Source of the DNA: Pseudomonas azotoformans
GTDB lineage: Bacteria; Pseudomonadota; Gammaproteobacteria; Pseudomonadales; Pseudomonadaceae
DNA: 64,000 bases
Assembly: GCF_900103345.1 (NCBI RefSeq)
Contig: NZ_LT629702.1
Location: 682,001-746,000, forward strand
Direction: 5' to 3'
The first letter of the stretch is position 1; the number at the start of each line of letters is the position of its first letter. The notes beneath the pieces are model-generated. The model was not told where the DNA came from. It made no database searches and was given only the letters and a program-made list of their open reading frames with translations. The position numbers and the translations under genes are program-made. Positions 45,480 to 64,000 of this stretch are shown here, one piece after another.

Positions 45480-46751
45480 TTACACCCGCTGACCCAGCAA
45501 CGTCATGAAGCGCTGGATCTCATCGGAGGAATTAAGCAGGCCGGGCGAAGTGCGGATCACCGGGCCGACATCACGGTCCACCGCGTCGATCACCACGCGG
45601 TTTTTCATCATGTAGTCGGCCACGGCATCGCTGTCCTGGCCCTTGACCCGGAAGAACGTGAAACCGGCCGACAGTTCGGGGCTGCGCGGGGTGACCAACT
45701 CGACACGCGGGTGCCCCAGCAGGTGGTCTTTCAGTTCGCTGTTCAGGGCGTGGATGCGCGCCTGCACCTGCGCCTTGCCCAGTTGCAGATGCAGCTTGAA
45801 GGCCTCATCCGCCGCCCAGCGATGCTCGAAGGCGTGATAGCCACCCGGGGTCATGGTGGTGGCGAAGTCCTTGTCTTCGGAGAAGGTCGGCACCATCGGG
45901 GTCACGTACTGGTTTTGCGGGTCGCGGGCGCACACCAGTCCGGTACCCCGTGGGCCGAACATCCACTTGTGGGTGCCGGCGATGAAAAAGTCGCAGCGCA
46001 TGTCCGGGAAGTCGAGGTTCTCCACGCCAAAGCCGTGCACGCCGTCCACCACATAGAGGATGCGGTCCCTGTCGTCACGGTTGCGGTTGTGTTCTTCCAC
46101 CAGCTTGCCGATCTCGCCGATGGGCAGTTTCACGCCGCTGCCGGACTGCACCCAGGTCATGCCGAGCACGCGGGTGTTGGGGCGGATATTGCGCTGGATA
46201 TTGCCCAGCACCTCGTCCACGGACACCTGGTTGGCGTTTTTGAACAGGCTGATCTTGCGGACCTGGGTCTGCTCCTTGCGCACCCGGAAGTCCAGGCTGA
46301 ACTCGGTGGCGTAGTGTTCGTGGACGGTGGTGAGGATCTCCTGGTCAGGCCGCACCTTGATCCCGCCATAAATCATCGCCAGCCCTTCGGAGGTGCTGCC
46401 GGTGAGGGCGATCTGCGCCGGCGTGGCCTTCAGGTAACGGCCGGCCCATTCGCGTACCTGGCCTTCGCGTTTCCAGGTTTCCTGCAGGCCCCAGTCCATG
46501 GCCAGGCCCGGGTTGCGGTCGATCTGCGCGCGGTAGCGCTCGATGGCATCGCGCACCGGCTTGGGGTGCGTGGCCACCAGGAAGTTGGAAAAGTGCAGGT
46601 AGTCCGGGTCCTGGTTGAACAGTTGCTTGAACCCGGTCCATGGGTCATTCGATGCGGGGGCGGCAACGGCCTGGGGCAGCAGGGCGGCGCCCAGTGGCAG
46701 GCTGGCGGCAAATACCCCGGCCTGCTTGAGAAATGTACGGCGGTCGGTCAT
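45480..46751 (-). CDS. pvdN: Periplasmic PLP-dependent pyoverdine side-chain enzyme, Tat-exported
   Basis: A 423-residue protein. The N-terminus MTDRRTFLKQAG followed by a hydrophobic stretch and AVAAPA is a twin-arginine signal. The body is a class-V aminotransferase/cysteine-desulfurase-like fold, with the PLP-binding lysine in GTHKWMFGPRGTG (about residue 260) and an upstream VDGVHGFGVE aspartate/histidine motif. PvdN is reported to convert the glutamate attached to the chromophore into succinamide. Its location in the periplasm fits the Tat signal. It is the middle gene of the pvdM-N-O operon, 18 nt after pvdM. Confidence 0.94.
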   Translation of the reverse strand: MTDRRTFLKQAGVFAASLPLGAALLPQAVAAPASNDPWTGFKQLFNQDPDYLHFSNFLVATHPKPVRDAIERYRAQIDRNPGLAMDWGLQETWKREGQVREWAGRYLKATPAQIALTGSTSEGLAMIYGGIKVRPDQEILTTVHEHYATEFSLDFRVRKEQTQVRKISLFKNANQVSVDEVLGNIQRNIRPNTRVLGMTWVQSGSGVKLPIGEIGKLVEEHNRNRDDRDRILYVVDGVHGFGVENLDFPDMRCDFFIAGTHKWMFGPRGTGLVCARDPQNQYVTPMVPTFSEDKDFATTMTPGGYHAFEHRWAADEAFKLHLQLGKAQVQARIHALNSELKDHLLGHPRVELVTPRSPELSAGFTFFRVKGQDSDAVADYMMKNRVVIDAVDRDVGPVIRTSPGLLNSSDEIQRFMTLLGQRV

Positions 46752-46769
46752 GGACTGGCTTCTAGGTGA

Positions 46770-48125
46770 TTAGCGATTGGCCAACGGCTTGGCGGCTTTT
46801 TGTACCTGGTCCCACACCCGCAGGAAGTTGCCTCCCCACAGCTTGGCGATATCGGCTTCGGAGTAGCCGCGCTGGATCAGTTCGGCGGTGACGTTGCGGA
46901 TTTCACCGACGTTGTTCCAGCCCTGGACGCCGCCGCCGTCGTTGAAGTCCGAGGCGAGGCCGACATGGTCGATGCCGATCTTGCGCACGGTGTAGTCGAT
47001 GGCGTCCCCCAGGTCTTTGAGGGTGGCCTTGGGTTCTTCATCGAGGATTCCGTACAGCGCGCTGGCGTACTCGCCGAACTTGTGTTCCGGCCAGGCGGCG
47101 ATGATCGCGTCGCCCGGCATCAAGGCCACCGCCAGGTTGGGCAGGGGCGGCAGGTCGAAGCGCGCACGCAGGGCGTTGAGCTTGTCCTGGGTCGGCTGGC
47201 TCAGCGGGCGCAGGTAGGCGGAGAAGCCCACGATCTGCACCACGCCGCCACTCTGCTTGATCAGTTGCAGCTCTTTGTCGCTCAGGTTGCGCGGGATATC
47301 CACCGACGCACGCGGCGCCGAGTGGGAGGCGACCATCGGTGTGCGGCTCAACTGCGCCACCTGCTCCAGGGCCTTGGTCGACATCTGCGACACATCGATG
47401 ATCACCCCCAGGTCATTGAGGCGGTGCACCGCTTGCTTGCCGATGTCCGACAAACCGTCGAGGGCGTCGGTGGAGTCATTGAAAAACGGCAGCGGGCGCG
47501 ACGAGTCCGACCAGGCGTTGTTGCCCACATAGCTGAAGCCGAACATGCGCATGCCGCGCGCCGCCCACAGGTCCAGCAGGTTCAGGTCGTTGCCCAGCGG
47601 GTAGGCGTTGAGCATGCTGATGAAGATCGCGAACTTGCCTTCGCCATGCAGACGCCGGAAATCATCCGGGGTGTAGGCGATGGCGACCTGGTTGGGGTAG
47701 TCGCGTACCATGCCGCTGATGATCTTGTAGCGCACTTCCTGCTCGTTGCGCGCGGCTTCGACAAAACCATCGGTGGGCTTGTGCGGGGCGTTGGGGCCGT
47801 TCCAGATTTCCGGCCAGCCGAAAATCGTCAGTGCCGCACCGGACAGGCGCCCGCGTGCCGCCTTGGCCAGGTCGAACTGGCCGCTGCCGTCCTTGTCCGC
47901 CTCGTTGCCGGCGGTGCCGAAATCGATGGGCACGGTGATATGGCTGTCGAACGACAACAGCCGGTCCTGCATTTCATTGGCCTGCTTGATCACCTCCAAC
48001 GGGTAACCGGCATTGCCCTTGAACCAGTGATCCCAGACCAGGAAACCGGCCCCGGCACCGATGGCCAGTGCCAACGGCAAGCCGATATACAGCGCCTTTT
48101 TCGAACGTGGTTTTGTCATTGCCAT
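46770..48125 (-). CDS. pvdM: Periplasmic membrane-dipeptidase-like pyoverdine maturation protein
   Basis: A 451-residue protein with an N-terminal transmembrane anchor (ALYIGLPLALAIGAGAGFLV). The rest is a renal/membrane dipeptidase (M19) TIM barrel: DSHITVPIDFG near the start in place of the usual metal-binding DGHND, VDVSQMS-like IIDVSQMSTKALEQV, SHSAPRA, and near the end DHVGLASDFNDGGG. PvdM has been reported to be needed for oxidation of ferribactin by PvdP in the periplasm; peptidase activity itself is not established. It is the first gene of the minus-strand operon, transcribed from a PvdS-type box shared back-to-back with pvdP. The start could be ATG 48125 or the ATG two codons later (48119). 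Confidence 0.93.
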   Translation of the reverse strand: MAMTKPRSKKALYIGLPLALAIGAGAGFLVWDHWFKGNAGYPLEVIKQANEMQDRLLSFDSHITVPIDFGTAGNEADKDGSGQFDLAKAARGRLSGAALTIFGWPEIWNGPNAPHKPTDGFVEAARNEQEVRYKIISGMVRDYPNQVAIAYTPDDFRRLHGEGKFAIFISMLNAYPLGNDLNLLDLWAARGMRMFGFSYVGNNAWSDSSRPLPFFNDSTDALDGLSDIGKQAVHRLNDLGVIIDVSQMSTKALEQVAQLSRTPMVASHSAPRASVDIPRNLSDKELQLIKQSGGVVQIVGFSAYLRPLSQPTQDKLNALRARFDLPPLPNLAVALMPGDAIIAAWPEHKFGEYASALYGILDEEPKATLKDLGDAIDYTVRKIGIDHVGLASDFNDGGGVQGWNNVGEIRNVTAELIQRGYSEADIAKLWGGNFLRVWDQVQKAAKPLANR

Positions 48126-48159
48126 CTCAGTCAGTTGAGGCCTTCGCTATCAGGGAAGA

Positions 48160-48183
48160 ACGAGTGATGGGCGGGGAAATTTA
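48160..48183 (-). promoter_or_regulatory. PvdS-type iron-starvation box for pvdMNO
   Basis: On the minus strand TAAAT (48183-48179) and CGT (48162-48160) are separated by 16 bases, 35 bp upstream of the pvdM start. It is partnered with the plus-strand box at 48203. Confidence 0.8.
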
Positions 48184-48202
48184 GGCGGTGAGGGCGCGGC
48201 GG

Positions 48203-48226
48203 TAAATTTCCCCGGCGTGCAAACGT
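48203..48226 (+). promoter_or_regulatory. PvdS-type iron-starvation box for pvdP
   Basis: TAAAT (48203-48207) and CGT (48224-48226) are separated by 16 bases, 35 bp before the pvdP ATG. Confidence 0.82.
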
Positions 48227-48261
48227 TCTAGCTCTGATAAAGCCGTTTCCTAAGGTAGACA

Positions 48262-49881
48262 ATGACCATCTCTCGACGTGGGTTCATCGCAGGCCTGGCG
48301 CTGACCGGCGCCGCCGTGCCGGCCGCCTTCTATGCCCATCGCGAGTTGACGCGCGAAGAAGAATTGCCCGTCACCCCCGGCGAAGCCACGGTGGACCTGG
48401 CCGACACCGCCGGCCAGCACCTGGCGAACACGCTGCGTGGGGTGTGGAGCCTGCGCCTGGAAGGCCGCGACGCCGGCCTCAAGGGCCTGCCGTTGGAAGG
48501 TCTGGAGTTGCTGCTCGACATCGCCCCGCGTGGACGTGGCTTGCGAGGGTACCTGGACACCGCCGCCCACCTGCGCGCCGAGGGCGAGCCGCGTTACCGC
48601 GTGTTGGGTGACCTGCTGACAGGCGAGAGCGCCGTGCTCTATTGGCGCCTGATCGACCGCGACGCGATTGACGGCATCCCCGCCTATGAATTCAAGATGA
48701 CCCTTGACCAGGTCTGGGCGGATTTTGCCAATGCCGGCAGCAGCACACTCAGCGGTCAGATCCTTGACCTCGACCGGCCCTTGGCGCTGGTCGAGCGCGA
48801 TAACCGTTTCATCGCCCATAAGCAGTGGTTCCCCGAAGCCCGGCAACGCATCGGCCTCAACCCGACCCTGCTGGCCTGGCTGATATCCCCCGAACACCGC
48901 CTGTTCCACCAACTGTGGCACGCCACCCGCGACCAATGGCACAAACTCTCCGAAGAAAAGCGCGACGCCTTGCGCGGCATCGGCTGGCAACCCGGCCCGC
49001 GTGGCCAGGAGCGCGACGCCCGGGGCAAGCGCAAGGACCGCAACGGCTCGGGTATCGACTTCTTCTTCATGCACCGCCACATGCTCGGCACCGCGCGCTC
49101 CATGCAGGACCTGCCCTCATGGCCGCAATTCCCCGCGCCGCAACCGGCCCTGGAGCGTGATCGCCTGGGCTTTCTGCGCTACTTCGACAACCACGACGGC
49201 TTTGCGCTACCGCCCACCTGGTGGGCGCCGGACGACAGCGACTACACCCAGTGGGTCAGCGACATCAAGGCCGCCGAGACCTATCACAGCAATTTCCAGG
49301 TGTGGGAGTCGCAGTACCGCGACCCGCGCTACCTGGCCAGATTTACCCTGGGGCAGCTCGGCTCCGAAATGGAGCTGGGCCTGCACGACTGGTTGCACAT
49401 GCGCTGGGCCTCGGTGCCCCGCGACCCGTCCAACGGCGCACCGGTGCCCATGGCCCGCGACCCCTCCGACTTTGCCCCGCGCTGGTACGCGGCGGAAAAC
49501 GACTTCCTCGGCGATCCGTTTTCCTCCCACGTCAACCCGGTGTTCTGGCACTTCCACGGCTGGATCGATGACCGTATCGAAGACTGGTTTCGCGCCCATG
49601 AGCGTTTCAATCCAGGCGAAGTCAGCCGCATGGAAGTCAACGGCGTAGCCTGGTTCGCGCCGGGCCGCTGGGTGGAAGTCGGCGACCCCTGGCTGGGTCC
49701 GGATACCCACGGCTGCAGCACCACGCCGGGGTTGCAGATGGGCCGGTCGATGGAGATGGACCCGGAGACCATGAAGCTGGCGCTGCGCATCACTTTCGGT
49801 GAAGACGAGGGCCTGTTGAAGGGGTTGTTCAAACGCGTGCCGAGACGCCCGTGGTACGCCCGTCACCTGAAACTTGCCTGA
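48262..49881 (+). CDS. pvdP: Periplasmic tyrosinase forming the pyoverdine chromophore
   Basis: A 539-residue protein. MTISRRGFIAGLALTGAAV is a twin-arginine signal. A long N-terminal beta domain (about residues 50-260) precedes the tyrosinase copper centre. Histidine motifs visible are FFMHRHMLGTARS (about residue 270), LHDWLHMRW (about 375) and FWHFHGWIDDRIEDWF (about 430), the last being the typical CuB motif. PvdP oxidises the D-Tyr of ferribactin and drives cyclisation to dihydropyoverdine. An AAGG ribosome site lies 8 nt before the ATG. It is divergent from pvdMNO. In many pseudomonads the pvdRT-opmQ efflux genes follow pvdP; here a REPIN and a lipopeptide synthetase follow. Confidence 0.95.
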   Translation: MTISRRGFIAGLALTGAAVPAAFYAHRELTREEELPVTPGEATVDLADTAGQHLANTLRGVWSLRLEGRDAGLKGLPLEGLELLLDIAPRGRGLRGYLDTAAHLRAEGEPRYRVLGDLLTGESAVLYWRLIDRDAIDGIPAYEFKMTLDQVWADFANAGSSTLSGQILDLDRPLALVERDNRFIAHKQWFPEARQRIGLNPTLLAWLISPEHRLFHQLWHATRDQWHKLSEEKRDALRGIGWQPGPRGQERDARGKRKDRNGSGIDFFFMHRHMLGTARSMQDLPSWPQFPAPQPALERDRLGFLRYFDNHDGFALPPTWWAPDDSDYTQWVSDIKAAETYHSNFQVWESQYRDPRYLARFTLGQLGSEMELGLHDWLHMRWASVPRDPSNGAPVPMARDPSDFAPRWYAAENDFLGDPFSSHVNPVFWHFHGWIDDRIEDWFRAHERFNPGEVSRMEVNGVAWFAPGRWVEVGDPWLGPDTHGCSTTPGLQMGRSMEMDPETMKLALRITFGEDEGLLKGLFKRVPRRPWYARHLKLA

Positions 49882-49887
49882 ACTTGT

Positions 49888-50014
49888 AGTGAGCAGGCTT
49901 GCCCTGCGTTGGGCTGCGAAGCAGCCCCATCAAGGCCGCTGTGTTCTTTCAGGTAAAACGAGGTGGCCGGATTAGGGCCGCTTCGCGCCCCAACGCAGGG
50001 CAAGCCTGCTCACC
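49888..50014. repeat. REPIN of a second sequence class
   Basis: Left arm GTGAGCAGGCTTGCCCTGCG with GGGCTGCGAAGCAGCCC, and right arm CGCAGGGCAAGCCTGCTCAC, form an inverted pair about 127 bp long beginning a few bases after the pvdP stop. The sequence differs from the GTGGGAGGGGGC class in the pvdF-pvdO array. Confidence 0.85.
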
Positions 50015-50248
50015 ACTGGAATACACTCCACCCACCTGGATTGAACCAACCCCGTCCCGCCTTGTCCCCGCTTCCCATGTCACCCCCCGCCCGCCAAATC
50101 CCTTAATTTTCCAAGCCTGCCGGAAGCCTCTCCAGGCCCCCGGCTGCGCCCGCTTTTTTTGACGGCGGTGCGCCCAGCAGACCCGATCCAAGCGGCAGCT
50201 GAAAACGGACTTTCTTCTCAACCGTGACTTATCAGGCAGGTTACCCCC
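50015..50248 (+). other. Leader region of the lipopeptide synthetase gene, no gene seen
   Basis: This 234-bp stretch between the REPIN and viscB has no credible reading frame, and I see no TAAAT-N16-CGT box or regulator gene. It ends with CAGGCAGG about 8 nt before the viscB ATG, a plausible ribosome site. The viscB promoter should lie here but I cannot place it. Confidence 0.5.
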
Positions 50249-63072
<12,824 letters not shown>

Positions 63073-63076
<4 letters not shown>

Positions 63077-64000
63077 GCATTCTCGAACTGCTGGCGACGC
63101 TGAAAACCAAGGATGTGCAACTCGCGCTCAAGGGCGAGCAATTGTCGGTGCAAGGCAACAAGCAAGCGCTGAGCGACCCGTTGATCCTCGCCGCCTTGCG
63201 CGAACATAAACCGGCGCTGATCGAACTGATCAAGGCCGGTGACTACTCGGCGGCCAACGAGGTGCCGGCCAATGGCATCCCGGCTGGCGCCGCACACATC
63301 ACCCCGGCCATGTTGACCCTGTCCGACCTGAGCCAGGACGAGATCGACCGTATCGTCGCCACCGTCGACGGCGGGGTGGCGAATATCCAGGACATCTACC
63401 CATTGGCGCCGCTGCAGGAAGGCATTCTGTTCCACCACGTCAGCACCGAGCAGGGCGACCCCTATGTGATGCAGTCGCAGTTCGCCTTCGACTCTATCGA
63501 GCGTTTCGAGGCGTTTGCCCAGGCCCTGCAAGGGGTGATCGACCGGCATGACATCCTGCGTACCGGCGTGGTCTGGGACGGCTTGCAGCAACCCTCGCAA
63601 GTGGTGTGGCGCACGGCAACGCTGCCGGTGCAGGCGCTGGAGCTGGACCCGGCCGACGGCGATATCGCCGCCCAGTTGCATGCGCGTTTCGACGCCCGCC
63701 ATTACCGCCTCGACGTGACCCAGGCGCCGCTGTTGCGCCTGGCCTGGGCCAAGGACCCGGCGCAGCAGCGCATCGTCGCCATGCTGCTGTTCCATCACAT
63801 GGCCCTGGACCACAGCGCCCTGGAGGTGGTGCGCCATGAAATGCAGGCGTTGCTGCAAGGCCACGCCGGGCAACTGGGGCACGCCGTGCCGTTTCGCAGC
63901 TACGTGGCGCAGGCGCGCCTGGGGGTCAGCGAGCAACAGCACGAAGCGTTCTTCCAGCAGATGCTCGGCGATGTGCTGGAGCCGACCTTGCCCTTCGGCC
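63073..64000 (+). CDS. viscC: Start of the terminal lipopeptide synthetase, viscosin C type (cut by the window)
   Basis: The GTG at 63073 overlaps the viscB stop by four bases (GTGA), a translational-coupling arrangement, and the frame stays open to the window end (309 codons). Residues 1-60 (MSILELLATLKTKDVQLALKG...) form a TubC-like docking domain resembling that of viscB. A condensation domain follows from about residue 75 (ITPAMLTLSDLSQ, YPLAPLQEG) with the dual-type motif HHVSTEQGD (63433) and HHMALDH (63793). In viscosin-type systems this enzyme adds the last three residues and releases the lactone with tandem thioesterases; none of that is visible here. Confidence 0.85.

Noticed and set aside
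49899..50162. 87-codon plus-strand frame after pvdP
   Set aside because: It runs through the REPIN arms and has no ribosome site or recognisable sequence.
50110..50180. Possible terminator hairpin in the viscB leader (GCGCCCGC...T-run...GGCGG)
   Set aside because: The T-run would sit in the loop and not after the stem, and pairing is imperfect.

Overview
The window looks like the chromosome of a fluorescent Pseudomonas of the P. fluorescens group. It is GC-rich, carries Pseudomonas-type REP/REPIN palindromes (GTGGGAGGGGGCTTGCCCCC class), has PvdS-type iron-starvation promoters, and is filled by two non-ribosomal peptide systems on the plus strand. I recognise it as the pyoverdine side-chain, uptake and maturation locus, followed directly by the B and C synthetase genes of a viscosin/massetolide-type cyclic lipopeptide. 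This is the arrangement I recall for P. fluorescens SBW25 and relatives; strain identity cannot be settled from the sequence alone.

Layout. 1-38418: four co-directional pyoverdine synthetase genes with 11 modules (pvdI cut at its 5' end, then pvdJ, pvdK and pvdD). They are separated by gaps of 3 and 10 nt and a TAATG overlap, and end in a thioesterase. 38444-38522: back-to-back terminators. 38539-42732 (minus): ferripyoverdine receptor fpvA and exporter pvdE. 42733-42933: divergent pvdE/pvdF promoter region with two opposed TAAAT-N16-CGT boxes. 42934-43764 (plus): pvdF. 43758-44583: a five-unit ~182-bp tandem array, each unit holding a REPIN and, at each junction, a copy of the pvdO 3' end. 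44584-48125 (minus): pvdO, pvdN, pvdM. 48126-48261: second divergent pair of TAAAT-N16-CGT boxes. 48262-49881 (plus): pvdP. 49888-50014: a different REPIN. 50249-63076 and 63073-64000 (plus): viscB-like four-module synthetase and the start of viscC.

How the genes work together. Reading the adenylation pockets (Stachelhaus positions aligned by eye to GrsA) and the epimerisation domains gives the peptide ...D-Ser-Lys-Gly-fOHOrn-D-Ser-Ser-Gly-Lys-D-fOHOrn-X-Ser, with X an unrecognised, possibly acidic residue. PvdF makes the N5-formyl-N5-hydroxyornithine used by two modules. PvdE exports the precursor to the periplasm. PvdP, PvdM, PvdO and PvdN mature the chromophore and its side chain there, and FpvA recovers the ferric product. 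The lipopeptide synthetase reads Thr-Val-Leu-Ser, matching residues 3-6 of viscosin-group peptides. Its condensation domains carry the dual condensation/epimerisation motif. The initiation synthetase (viscA type) is not in the window.

Antisense and shadow reading frames, some over 2000 codons, are abundant because of the GC-rich codon use and are not listed as genes.
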